DNA of 64,000 nucleotides from JAYPEY01 sp964519245 (lineage in GTDB: Bacteria; Verrucomicrobiota; Verrucomicrobiia; Limisphaerales; JAYPEY01): positions 1-64,000 of the forward strand of contig CAZFLK010000002.1 in NCBI GenBank assembly GCA_964519245.1. The letters are read 5' to 3'. Position 1 is the stretch's first letter; each line of letters begins with the position of its first letter. A program made the translations under genes and the position numbers. Of this stretch, positions 33,471 through 44,005 are shown piece by piece. The notes below the pieces were generated by a model. That model did no database searches, had not been told where the DNA came from, and was given only the letters and a program-made list of their open reading frames with translations.

Positions 33471-35026
33471 GGGTCGGATGCCGCCACGGCGCGGGGGGCT
33501 GGCAAGGGTTGTTTTTCGGCCTGTTGGTCCTCGGCTTGAATTGCGCCGCAGGGGCTTCGTCGCTGGAATCGTTGCGCAAGGCCCTCGCGACCCACATCTC
33601 CCAGCCGCGCTTTTCCGGGGCCATCTGGGGGCTGAAGGTGGTTTCCGTGAAGGACGGCCGGACCTGGTTCGAGCACAATGCAGACACGCTTCTGATCCCG
33701 GCGTCCAATGCCAAGTTGTTCACGGGCGCGCTGGCGTTGGACCGTCTGGGCGCCGACTTTCGCTTCGAAACGACGCTTCATGCGAACGGCCCGCTGTCCC
33801 GCGCGGGGACCTTGCGCGGCGATCTCATTGTCCGGGGGCGAGGGGATCCGACCTTTGCCGCGCGATTCAACGAGGGCGACTATCGGCAGTCGTTGCTGCC
33901 GGTTTATCGCGCCTTGAAGGAGGCGGGGGTAAAGCGGATCACGGGCGCCATCATTGGCGATGAGGGATTCTTTCACGGTCCGCCCCTGGGCGCCGACTGG
34001 GCCTGGGATGATTTGCAGGAATACTACGGCGCCGCGACCTCGGCCCTGACCGTGGATGACAACGTGATCGATGTGACGATCCTGCCCGGCAAGCAGGAGG
34101 GCGCGCCCTGCCGCATCCTCGGCAAGCCGGAAACGGAGCTGCTCGAATATGTCAACCGGACCACGACCGGCGGACCCGACTCCGAAAGACGGGTGAGACT
34201 CTACCGGCCGGTCGGCGGAAATCGCGTGTTGGTCGAGGGGATGCTTCCACTCGGCGGCGATCCGCATATTGACGCTGTTGCGGCGCCTGACCCGGCGGCG
34301 CTGTTCGTCGAACAACTGGAGCGTCTGCTTGAGGAGCGCGGTATTCGTGTCTCAGGCCGATCGAGGATTGTCGGCGGACGAGCCCGGGTTCCCGAGTTTT
34401 CGGATCTTGGGGATCTGAGGGAGATTGGCGTGGTCGCGTCGCGGCCGTTCGGGGAGATCCTTCCCGTGATGATGAAGCGTTCGCAGAATCTTTACGCGCA
34501 GCTGTTCCTGCTCCAGGTGGGCGAGTTGGCTTTTCGTTCAGGAGCGTTGGAGGAGGGGGGCGTCGATCCGGACTTCCGCGTTGCCAGCCAGTCGGCCGGG
34601 TTGGCGGAACTCGCTCGATTCCTGGGCGAGACGGGAATCCCGGAGCGGGACGTCATGTTGCGCGAAGGCTCTGGATTGTCGCGCGCCTGCCTGATCAAGC
34701 CCCGGGCCGTGGTCGCCTTGCTGCGCGCGATGCGACAACACGAAAACGCGGGTGTCTACATGGCTTCGTTGCCTGTCGCCGGTCGTGACGGCACGCTGCG
34801 GCGGCGGATGCGGGGGACCCGGGCGGAAGGCAATGTTCGCGCGAAGACAGGCACGTTGCGCCATGTGCATTCCTTGTCCGGCTATGTTGACACCGCCGAG
34901 GGCGAGTCGCTGGCGTTCGCCATCATGCTGAATCATTTCCGGCATCCCGATCCCGAGGGGTCCGCACGCAGCGAACTGGACCGGATCGCCGTGATGCTGG
35001 CTGAGTTCCGCGGCATGCCGAAGTAG
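33467..35026 (+). CDS. dacB: D-alanyl-D-alanine carboxypeptidase/endopeptidase, PBP4 type (S13)
   Basis: This 519-residue exported peptidoglycan hydrolase begins with a signal-like segment (LFFGLLVLGLNCAAGASS). The three penicillin-binding motifs are intact: S80-N-A-K83, S339-Q-N341 and K460-T-G462 (RAKTGTLRHVHSLSGY). The long insertion between the first two motifs is characteristic of PBP4/DacB. It removes terminal D-alanine or cuts D,D crosslinks in the periplasm. It is translationally coupled to the epimerase upstream, linking peptidoglycan turnover to nucleotide-sugar synthesis. The start shares the ATGA overlap. Confidence 0.93.
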   Translation: MRVGCRHGAGGWQGLFFGLLVLGLNCAAGASSLESLRKALATHISQPRFSGAIWGLKVVSVKDGRTWFEHNADTLLIPASNAKLFTGALALDRLGADFRFETTLHANGPLSRAGTLRGDLIVRGRGDPTFAARFNEGDYRQSLLPVYRALKEAGVKRITGAIIGDEGFFHGPPLGADWAWDDLQEYYGAATSALTVDDNVIDVTILPGKQEGAPCRILGKPETELLEYVNRTTTGGPDSERRVRLYRPVGGNRVLVEGMLPLGGDPHIDAVAAPDPAALFVEQLERLLEERGIRVSGRSRIVGGRARVPEFSDLGDLREIGVVASRPFGEILPVMMKRSQNLYAQLFLLQVGELAFRSGALEEGGVDPDFRVASQSAGLAELARFLGETGIPERDVMLREGSGLSRACLIKPRAVVALLRAMRQHENAGVYMASLPVAGRDGTLRRRMRGTRAEGNVRAKTGTLRHVHSLSGYVDTAEGESLAFAIMLNHFRHPDPEGSARSELDRIAVMLAEFRGMPK

Positions 35027-35082
35027 CCCGGGTCAGCGGAGCCCCGTTCGTCTCCCGGGCGTCCAGGCGCGACTTGCCGCAT

Positions 35083-36429
35083 TTACAGAATGTTGGCGGC
35101 CAGTTCGGCCAGTTGGGAGCGCTCTCCCTTCTTCAGTTCCACATGGGCGGCGATCGGCTGGTCGCGGAACTTGGTGACGGCGTAGGTGAATCCGTTGGAG
35201 GCCGCGTCGATGTAGGGATTGTCGATCTGGTAAGGGTCGCCGGTGAATACGATTTTCGTGCCATGGCCGACGCGGGTGAGGATCGTCTTCACTTCCAGCG
35301 GCGTCAGGTTCTGCGCCTCGTCGATGATTATGAACTGGTTGGCGATGCTGCGGCCTCGGATGTAGCTCAGGGCCTCGATGGAGATGGTTCCCGAATTCAA
35401 CAGGTCGGAACTGCGCATGCGTTCGCCGCCCATGTTCAGGTCGCTGAGCATCTCCAGCGCGTCGTGGATCGGCTGCATCCACGGCGAGAGTTTCTCCTCC
35501 AACGTGCCCGGAAGGTAGCCCATCTCGCGACCGAGCGACACCGTGGGTCGGGCGACCATGACGCGGCGATACTCCTTGTCGTGAACGGTGAGCTTCAAGG
35601 CCGCCGCCAAGGCCAGCAGGGTCTTGCCAGTCCCAGCCATGCCCATGAGCGTCACCAGCTTCACCTCGTCATTCAGCAGGGCGTCCAACGCGAACTGCTG
35701 CTCCCGGTTGCGCGCCTTGATGCCCCAGACGCCGCGATGGGTGTCCAGAATGGCGACCACCTTGCCCTCTGCCGGTCGGGCCCGCCCCAGGGCGCTCTTC
35801 TTCGGGTTGGCCTCGTCGACCAGGGTGACGAACTCGTTGGGCGAGAATGCTTCGGCGTTGGTCAGGGGCAGTTCCTTGTTGGCGTGGAAGGCGTCGATCT
35901 CCTCATGGGGCACGCTCAGTTCGACGGCGCCGGTATAGAGATTGCGCAGGTTGATGCGGTCGGACTGGTAGTTCTGGGCCTGCAGGCCCAGCGCGTCAGC
36001 CTTGATGCGCAGGTTGATGTCCTTGGTGACCAGAATGGTCGGGACGTCCGGCTGCTGGTCCTTGACCGCGAGCGCTTGGGCGACGATGCGGCTGTCCACA
36101 TTCATGCTGCCGTTTCCCTTCCCGGGCGTCTCGTGTCCATTGTCGCCGCGCGGCGCCGGGTAGTCCCTGCCGTTGACCTCGTGCAGCAGGATCCTCAGGC
36201 GGCCGCCGCCATCGAGCTGGACGCCGTCGCTCAGGTTGCCCTGCTCGCGAAGCGTGTCCAATGCGCGGGAGACGGAGCGGGCGTTCTGGCCGAGTTCGGA
36301 ATGCTGCTTCTTGAAGGCGTCGATCTCCTCGATGACCTCGATGGGAATGAGCACACGATTGTCTTCGAACTGTCGCAGGGCGCTGGGGTCGTGAAGCAGG
36401 ACGTTGGTGTCGAGAACGTAGTTTTTCAC
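35083..36429 (-). CDS. PhoH2-type protein: PIN domain fused to PhoH ATPase
   Basis: This is a 448-residue cytosolic protein. Residues 1-150 are a PIN ribonuclease domain (YVLDTNVLLHDP, then IPIEVIEEIDAFK, VDSRIVAQALAV and TILVTKDINLRIKA, supplying the acidic site). Residues about 225-445 are a PhoH ATPase with Walker A GMAGTGKT, MVARPTVSLGREMGYLPG and Walker B IIIDEAQNLTP, then FTGDPYQIDNPYID. Family members have been reported as RNA helicase/ribonucleases. It converges on dacB with 56 bases between stops. The 488 bases upstream hold no gene. Confidence 0.95.
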   Translation of the reverse strand: MKNYVLDTNVLLHDPSALRQFEDNRVLIPIEVIEEIDAFKKQHSELGQNARSVSRALDTLREQGNLSDGVQLDGGGRLRILLHEVNGRDYPAPRGDNGHETPGKGNGSMNVDSRIVAQALAVKDQQPDVPTILVTKDINLRIKADALGLQAQNYQSDRINLRNLYTGAVELSVPHEEIDAFHANKELPLTNAEAFSPNEFVTLVDEANPKKSALGRARPAEGKVVAILDTHRGVWGIKARNREQQFALDALLNDEVKLVTLMGMAGTGKTLLALAAALKLTVHDKEYRRVMVARPTVSLGREMGYLPGTLEEKLSPWMQPIHDALEMLSDLNMGGERMRSSDLLNSGTISIEALSYIRGRSIANQFIIIDEAQNLTPLEVKTILTRVGHGTKIVFTGDPYQIDNPYIDAASNGFTYAVTKFRDQPIAAHVELKKGERSQLAELAANIL

Positions 36430-36917
36430 ACTCGATTTCTGGGAGGGATTGGGGGCTGGTTGTGGTTCGAGGGTTTCCGAACGCCGCGCGGGACAACCAT
36501 CCTGGACGCCGAACGGCCTTGGTTGGCGACCGGAGGGATGGGCGGTGGAAACGACAGCCCGGTGGAATGCGGGGGGAGGGAATATGGAGAAACAGCGCGC
36601 GCCATGCGAATCACCTCCGGCAGGCTAGGCGGGGGGGGGCTGGGCGGCAAGTTGAACTTCCTTGAACTTCCGGCGACAACGAGGCGCCATTCCGGCGCCG
36701 AGACAGAGGCATGACGTCGGCGGCAGGCTGTGCCATGTCGTTCCCTTGCCGCTGTCCTGCCTGCCTCCTCCCGCTTTCGGACCTGCCCGATGGTCCGCCG
36801 CGCTGCTGGCGGCCCTGAGCGCGGCGACCCAAGGCATTCCGGTCGATTCAAGGGCCCCACCGGCTTTCCGGACGATCTGCGAGATCCCGATCGAGGGTTG
36901 AGGCGGCGGCGCCCCGG
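36430..36917. other. Non-coding gap between the PhoH2 and receiver genes
   Basis: I see no supportable gene in these 488 bases. The region holds a run of nine G residues near 36628-36636 and a perfect 10-base tandem duplication of TTGAACTTCC near 36652-36671. It presumably contains the PhoH2 promoter, but I could not identify clear -35 and -10 boxes. Confidence 0.6.
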
Positions 36918-37301
36918 TCAGTTCTCGGCGGCTTTTTCCCTCAGCAGCGCGTCGACCGCATCGAGAAAATCCTGAACGACAAAGGGCTTGGCAAAGGCGC
37001 GACTGGCCCCCATGCGCGTGGCCCAGTCCAGCAGCCGGCTGCGACCGGCCTTCGGCGCGCCGGAAACGGCGATGACCTTGATTCCGGGATTCAGCTTGCG
37101 CATCTCCGCGATCGTCTCCAATCCGCCGGTATCCGGCATGATCATGTCCACGATGGCGAGGTCGGGCGCGTTCCGCGTGAATTGTTGCCTCGCATCATGG
37201 GCGTTGGTCGCTTGAAGGATGGTGTGGCCGCTGCGCCCCACGATCGGGCTCACGGCGTTCAGGAAGCTTTGTTCGTCGTCGACGATGAGGATGGTTGCCA
37301 T
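36918..37301 (-). CDS. Single-domain response regulator (receiver only)
   Basis: This is a 127-residue CheY-like protein from ATG 37301 (MATILIVDDEQSFLNAV); the frame's longer N terminus is not receiver-like. The acidic pocket (VDDE), the phospho-acceptor in LAIVDMIMPDTGG, the switch residue region VIAVSGAPK and the lysine in FAKPFVVQDFL are all present. There is no output domain, so it signals by protein contact, for example as an intermediate in a phosphorelay. The hybrid kinase at 7928-9844 has a receiver that needs an upstream donor, but no link between the two is shown. Confidence 0.92.
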   Translation of the reverse strand: MATILIVDDEQSFLNAVSPIVGRSGHTILQATNAHDARQQFTRNAPDLAIVDMIMPDTGGLETIAEMRKLNPGIKVIAVSGAPKAGRSRLLDWATRMGASRAFAKPFVVQDFLDAVDALLREKAAEN

Positions 37302-37560
37302 GACTGCACTTCCAGCATGCGGAGCGCCGGAAGCGCTTTGGAGTGAGAAAATGTGACAATGGAGCGTCGCCATGAGATGGGTTGCGGGCTTGATTTCAAA
37401 CAGTTGGACAAATCTGTTCCGATCCTGTGCATGGGGCGGGTTCACCGATTCTTAACCAGCCTGCGGAACGCGGAAGAATCAACCTTGAGAATGGCAGAAT
37501 CGGGGATTGAATCGTCGTATCCTGGATGAATTTCCCTGTCGAGGCGGCGTCAAAAAGCCT
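37302..37560. other. Gap before the DUF1552 gene
   Basis: These bases separate the divergent receiver and DUF1552 genes. I see no coding sequence or strong repeat. The strong promoter at 37561-37589 lies directly to the right. Confidence 0.5.
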
Positions 37561-37589
37561 GTGACAACGGCAATTCTGTCCCTTATAAG
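37561..37589 (+). promoter_or_regulatory. Sigma-70-type promoter abutting the DUF1552 start codon
   Basis: GTGACA (37561-37566) and TATAAG (37584-37589) are separated by exactly 17 bases. The -10 box ends 7 bases before the ATG at 37597, so transcription would begin at or next to the A of the start codon. No ribosome-binding site precedes the ATG. This predicts a leaderless mRNA. Confidence 0.65.
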
Positions 37590-37596
37590 CTGAGCC

Positions 37597-38921
<1,325 letters not shown>

Positions 38922-38925
<4 letters not shown>

Positions 38926-41519
38926 AGAAACTCATCTTTGCCTTCGCGGCGGCGGCTCTGATCTGCGCGGAGGCCCGGGCCGCCGACGCCTATTCCCCCG
39001 GCGAACCCGTCCGGGGAAACTACCGCAGTTTTGCGGCGCCTTTCCTGGAGGAGCATTGTTTCGACTGCCATGACAACGAAACGCAGAAGGGCAACTTCTC
39101 GCTGGAGGACCTTGGCGCGGTCGACGAGACCAACGCCGCGGTCTGGAAGTCGATCTGGGCGCAGGTCACGCTGCAGGAGATGCCGCCCAAGAAGTCGAAG
39201 CTGGGCATCATTGACCGCCTTCGTTTCTCCGACTGGGTGGTGGCCGAGCTTCAACGCGTCATGCGGGACAAGGGCGGTTTTCAAGCCCACCTGGATCCGA
39301 ACAAGGGCAACTATGTCGATCACAATCTCCTGTTCGGCCCCTTGCCCGAGGGCGTCAAGCTGAAGCCGACCGCTTCTCCCGCCCGTATCTGGCGCGTCAC
39401 GCCGCAGGAGCATATCACGCGGCTGAACGAGTTGATCAACACCGAACCCGCTTACGATCCGGAGAAGCCCGGCCTGCGCGCACGCGGGGATGTTGTGCCT
39501 ACCAATCACGGCGGCGAGTTGAAGCTCTACTTTGGCACGGACCGGATCATCAAGTGGATCGGCGGCACGGTCGCCTACGCCACCGCAGTCAAGAGCGTGC
39601 CGGTCGTCCTTTCCTCTGCCCGGAAACACGGATTGGAGAACTATCCGGATTTCTACACGGTGAACAGCGCCGAGGCCACGCAGATCCTGGGCAAGGCCGA
39701 GGACATCCTGAAGTACATGGCCTACGGCCCGCTGAGCTTGGTCGGCATGCCGGAGCAGATCACCGACGATCCCAAGACCTACGACGCAGTCAAGCCGCCG
39801 GGCGATCTTCGAGGCCTGCCCACCGCCATCACCTACAGCGCCAAGGTCGTCCGTCCGCTGACTCCGGTCCATGACCTGATGAAGGACTCCGGCGTGACGG
39901 ATGAGCGTCTCCGGGCGGCCGTGGATTACCTCTTCGAGGCGCTGACCTTCCGGCCGCCGAACGGCGAGGAGTCCGACGACTATCTTGCGATTGTGAAGGA
40001 TTCCGTGGCCAAGGTTGGCAAGGAGGATGGCGTCATCATGGGGCTGTCCGCCATCTTCCTGGATCGGGACGCCTTGTTCCGGCCGGAGTTGGTTGAAGGC
40101 GGCGAGCCGGATCGGCACGGTCGGATCATGCTGCAGGACTGGGAACTTGGCCTCGCGGTCAATCACGCCCTGCGCTACATCAAACCCGACGAAACGCTGC
40201 GCCAGGCGATCGTTGAGGGCCGCATGCGGACCAGGGAAGATGTCCGGCGCGAAGTCGTTCGCATGCTGAACGACGACAGTATCCGCAAACCGCGCGTCCT
40301 TCGCTTCTTTCGCGATTTCTTCGATCACGACCTCGGAGGCTACATCTGCAAAGACACCCGCGCTTTGGCGGCAACGGGCGTCAGCACGCGTGGCACGTCG
40401 CACTACCGCGCCATGTTCGACGCTGCCGCCAGCACGGATCGGCTGATCGAGCTGATCCTGGACGAAGACAAGGACGTCTTGAAGCGCCTGTTGACCACCG
40501 ACAAGGTCGTCGCGACCCGGACGGACCACACTTATTTCGGACGGAAGCGCACCAAGGAGGAAGTTGCGGCGGCGGTCGCCGCAGCCAAGAAAGCCGCGGA
40601 GGCGGAGACCAAGGAGCAGCGGGAGGCCCTCAAGATGGCCGAGAAGGAGTTGGCCGAACTGGAAACCTTTCTGAAAGCCAATCCGGACCAGGAGCGGGCC
40701 AAGCGGCGGGATCTCGCCGCGAGAAAGCGGGCTGTCTCAACCGCCAGGAAGAAGCTGGACCAGGCGACCAAGAAGCGGCGCGACCGGGAGAATCACAACA
40801 TCGAGCCCGTCGACCTCTCCGGGCCTCGCATCTTTGCCCGTGTCAGCCGTCGCAGCTTCGGCAGTGGCTCGATGAAGCCGGACCGCACCTTGTCCACCCT
40901 GCCCGAGGGCCGGAGGCTTGGCATCCTGACCCATCCCAGCTGGTTGGTCTCGCACTCCGACGCCATGGACAACCACGCCATCCATCGCGGGAAGTGGATT
41001 CGTGAGCGCCTGCTCGGCGGCGGCATCCCGGATGTCCCGATCACGGTGGACGCCATGCTGCCGGACGAGCCGAAGAACACGCTGCGTGAGCGCATGCGCG
41101 TCACCAAGGAAAAGTATTGCTGGACCTGTCACCAGAAGATGGATCCCTTGGGCCTGCCCTTCGAGATGTACAACCACGCCGGCGTCTTTCGTGAGTTCGA
41201 GTTGGACAAGCCGGTTGACGCGAGCGGCGAGATCATTGATTCCGGCGATCCCGGGTTGGACGGCCCCGTCTCGAATGCGATCGAGATGATCGAGAAGTTG
41301 GCCGCCAGCGAACGCGTTGAGCAGGTGTTCGTCCGTCATGCGTTCCGCTTCTGGATGGGACGCAACGAAACCTTGGATGACGCGCCGGTCCTGCAGGATG
41401 CGTGGCGGGCATACAAGGACAATGGGGGCAGTATGAAGGCCCTGATCGCGTCGCTGGCAACCTCCGACGCCTTCCTCTATCGGAGGCCGGCGAAAGTCGA
41501 CAAACGTTCAGGCGGATAG
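38922..41519 (+). CDS. DUF1592/DUF1588-type cytochrome c-like protein
   Basis: This 865-residue exported protein starts at GTG 38922, overlapping the DUF1552 stop, with a short signal peptide (LIFAFAAAALICAEARA). A first heme motif is C46-F-D-C49-H50, followed by PPKKSKLGIIDR, typical of planctomycete-type cytochromes. The DUF1592 region lies around FLDRDALFRPELVEGGEP. A C-terminal DUF1588/1585 region has a second motif CWTCHQKMDPLGLPFE. A charged alanine/lysine/glutamate-rich insertion of about 90 residues near residues 540-625 looks like a coiled coil and is unusual. The pair is proposed to be an envelope redox complex; substrate unknown. Confidence 0.9.
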
Positions 41520-41572
41520 TCAGCCGGGCGCGGTCCTGGTCGTCTTTGGGGCTTCCCGCGGAACTGTCGAAC

Positions 41573-42415
41573 TTACCCGGAGACGTCTGGCTTCCTTGCC
41601 CAGATGTAGGCATTCGGTCCAAATCGGGGAAGAAGCGCCGAAGCGGCGCTGGATGCGCCTCGCGCCAACCGCCGCGCGAGACCGATGGATTCCCGATCCT
41701 GGAATGCCGTGAAGGAGCCGCTGGATCTCACCTCGAACCCCGCCCTCTCAAAAAGACGCCGAAGCTCAGACGTGGTGTATTCCCGCCAGTGAAAACCGTA
41801 GAAGGCCTTTCGGCCGTTGCACTCGTAATCCTCGTGGGCGAAGTAGCCGTCGATCTTGTGCTGTTCGCCGCGGCCGGTCGCCAACCCGACCAGGTTTTGA
41901 AAGGAGGCGCTGTTGGGCACGGTGATGCACGCGCTGCCTCCCGGCCGAAGGACTCGGAGCAATTCCCGAACGAACTTTACCGGATTGAACCCGAAGTGCT
42001 CCATGGTCTCCCAACAGAGAATGCGATCGAGGGAATCGCTCTTCAAATCGAGGCAATGGGTCGCTTCGCGAACCGGACCGAACCGGTCGAAGAAATCGAT
42101 ATAGGAACAAGCGATGTCGCGTTCTCGATACAGTTCCATGAGCGGTTCCACAACGGGATCCCGCCCCTCGAGAACCGTATAGGAAGATGCGCGGCAACGA
42201 AGCGCGAAGGGCACGTAGCCGAAGAACGGCCCGATCTCAAGCACGTCGCCGAGATCTGAATCAATCAGGTCAAACAAACGCAATGAGCGCCACAAGCGGG
42301 GCGCCGAGGCGAAGAAGTACTCGTGCATCGTGTCCCGGACACCTGCGGCATTGCTGATCTCCTCACCTCGCTTGCGAAATGTGTCCAACGAAAGTTGTTC
42401 TTCGGCTTTTGACAT
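41573..42415 (-). CDS. Class I SAM-dependent methyltransferase
   Basis: This is a roughly 280-residue cytosolic methyltransferase from ATG 42415 (MSKAEEQLSLDTF). SAM-binding motif I is LGDVLEIGPFFGYVPF, followed by YTVLEGRDP. Motif II is SLDRILCWETMEHFGFNP and motif III is RVLRPGGSACITVPN. This layout matches the Methyltransf_11/23 type, which often methylates sugars, quinones or small molecules. The C-terminal half contains GFHWREYTTSELRRLFERAGFE. The acceptor is unknown. It converges on the DUF1592 gene with 53 bases between. Confidence 0.9.
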   Translation of the reverse strand: MSKAEEQLSLDTFRKRGEEISNAAGVRDTMHEYFFASAPRLWRSLRLFDLIDSDLGDVLEIGPFFGYVPFALRCRASSYTVLEGRDPVVEPLMELYRERDIACSYIDFFDRFGPVREATHCLDLKSDSLDRILCWETMEHFGFNPVKFVRELLRVLRPGGSACITVPNSASFQNLVGLATGRGEQHKIDGYFAHEDYECNGRKAFYGFHWREYTTSELRRLFERAGFEVRSSGSFTAFQDRESIGLARRLARGASSAASALLPRFGPNAYIWARKPDVSG

Positions 42416-42715
42416 GTTCTCACTCCGCTCGAGACCGGCGGACTTTGGGCCTTGAGCGCCCAATTGTCCAGCAGGCCATCAAAAGGACAACGGGCCTCAG
42501 GGTCGTCGACACAACACGTTTCAGGGTCTTGGGACGCGGGTTCCGGGTCGGGACTCCGTGATGATGCGGGCGATCTTCACGACCCCTGCCGTTGCCGTGA
42601 TTGTGCGCGCGGGCGCTCGTCCCGGGTAGGCGGAATTCTTCCTCTTGTGGCGGGACGCCGCAGGAACCCGCAGCCGGGACTTCTGCGCTACAGGGGAAGA
42701 TTGCGCATCGATGGT
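42416..42715. other. Gap carrying a degraded repeat copy
   Basis: These 300 bases upstream of the methyltransferase gene hold no convincing gene. A GC-rich palindromic repeat lies at 42604-42692 (listed separately). A loosely heptad-periodic stretch around 42528-42555 is too degenerate to call. Confidence 0.6.
42604..42692. repeat. Dispersed GC-rich palindromic repeat, copy 1 (degraded)
   Basis: The last 44 bases (42649-42692) align without gaps to 50807-50850, from GGCGGGACGCCG to GCGCTACA. The left part is only loosely similar to the corresponding part of the second copy. It lies just past the serine hydrolase stop. Confidence 0.75.
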
Positions 42716-43900
42716 CTACCGCAGCGCCCCCGCCGCGGCTTCCTGGAATGCTTCTCGGATGGGGGAATTGTCGCCGTTCTTGAATCCGCGTCGCTGGATC
42801 ATGAGGATGTAGATTGTCTGATTGACCGGATCCGCCCAGCTTTGGGTGGCGTAGGCGCCGCCGTGGCCAAAGGTTCCGGGATTCAACATCGCGGTCACGC
42901 CCTGGGGCTGCTTGACCACCTGGAATTTGATGCCCCAGCTCATGCCCTCGGTGAAGCCGGTCTCGATGTCGCCGGATTGTGTGCGGGTGAGCTCGCGCAC
43001 GGATTCCTCTGACAGCAGTCGTCGCCCTTCCCAGACACCGCCGTTGAGCATCATCTGGTAGAGTCGGCGCATGTCCTCGGCCGTGGAGTAGAGGCCGCCG
43101 CCCGGCTTGACCGTGCGTTTGGTGTCCCACAGATCGCCGCGGACGAAGGATACCGCGGTCTCGGTCAACTCCTTCACCGTGTCGTTCTTCAGGTAAGGCG
43201 TGACGACCCGGCCGGCCGCGACCTTGGCCCTGGGTGGAAAGAAGGTCGTATCCTGCATTCCCAGCGGATCGAAGAGCCGTTCCTGGATGAAGTCCTGAAA
43301 AGGTTGGCCCGACACGACCTCCACTACGCGTCCGAGCACATGCGTTCCCGAAGTGCTGTACTTCCAGCGGCTGCCCGGTTCGAATTGAAGCGGTTGTTTC
43401 GAGATCAGGGAGACGAGTTCCGCCAGAGTGGAATGGGCGCGCGGTTCGGTCGCGTTGCCGATGCCGGCGGTATGCGTGGCCACGTCGAGCAGGGTGATCT
43501 TGCGCGCGGGACGCTTGAGCTTCAGTTCGTTTCGCGTCTTTTCCTCCACCAGCCACAGGCCCTTGAACTCGGGCAGGTGTTCTTCGACTTCATCGTGGAT
43601 GTTCAGCTTTCCCTCCTCCGCCAGCATCATCAGGGCGACCCCGACGGTCGGTTTGGTCATCGACGCGATCCAGAACATGTCGTCCTTCCGCATCGGACGG
43701 CCGGATTCAAGATTGGAGACGCCCAGCGCCTCGAAGCTGACGACCTTGCCCTTGTGGGCGACCAGAGTCACGGCGCCGGAAATCTCGCCCTGGTCGATGA
43801 AGGGGGCAAGGGCCGATCGGACAGCGGTTGAAACATCGGCGGCGACAATGTTGCTTGTCCAAACGAGCAGGGCGGTGAGGTGGAGGGCCGTTTTCATCAT
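42716..43900 (-). CDS. Secreted serine hydrolase, class C beta-lactamase family
   Basis: This is a roughly 394-residue protein from ATG 43900 or 43897 (MKTALHLTALLVWTSNIVAA, a signal peptide). The beta-lactamase/EstB fold is indicated by the nucleophile motif SMTK (in FWIASMTKPTVG), a tyrosine motif (WKYSTSGTHVLGR) and HGG in place of KTG (FGHGGAYAT). Such proteins are usually esterases, D-amino peptidases or transesterases rather than true beta-lactamases. It is periplasmic or outer-membrane facing. It is divergent from the esterase-DUF1080 gene, about 105 bases away. Confidence 0.92.
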   Translation of the reverse strand: MMKTALHLTALLVWTSNIVAADVSTAVRSALAPFIDQGEISGAVTLVAHKGKVVSFEALGVSNLESGRPMRKDDMFWIASMTKPTVGVALMMLAEEGKLNIHDEVEEHLPEFKGLWLVEEKTRNELKLKRPARKITLLDVATHTAGIGNATEPRAHSTLAELVSLISKQPLQFEPGSRWKYSTSGTHVLGRVVEVVSGQPFQDFIQERLFDPLGMQDTTFFPPRAKVAAGRVVTPYLKNDTVKELTETAVSFVRGDLWDTKRTVKPGGGLYSTAEDMRRLYQMMLNGGVWEGRRLLSEESVRELTRTQSGDIETGFTEGMSWGIKFQVVKQPQGVTAMLNPGTFGHGGAYATQSWADPVNQTIYILMIQRRGFKNGDNSPIREAFQEAAAGALR

Positions 43901-44005
43901 GGATCCGAGAATAACTCCATGCACAGGGGAGGCAATGCGTGATGCGCGAGGCTGGGTTGCATGTCAGGCTTGGGTATTTCGGGGTTGGGCCCTAAGCTCT
44001 CGGCT

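Noticed and set aside
36628..36636. G-run as a quadruplex or phase-variable tract
   Set aside because: A single nine-G run in a non-coding gap with no gene frame depending on it; insufficient evidence for either role.
42528..42555. Possible third heptamer array
   Set aside because: A loose 7-base rhythm is visible, but the units share too few positions to separate it from GC-rich background.
42420..43556. Minus-strand open frame of 378 codons overlapping the serine hydrolase
   Set aside because: It is an out-of-frame reading of the hydrolase plus a repeat-bearing gap.
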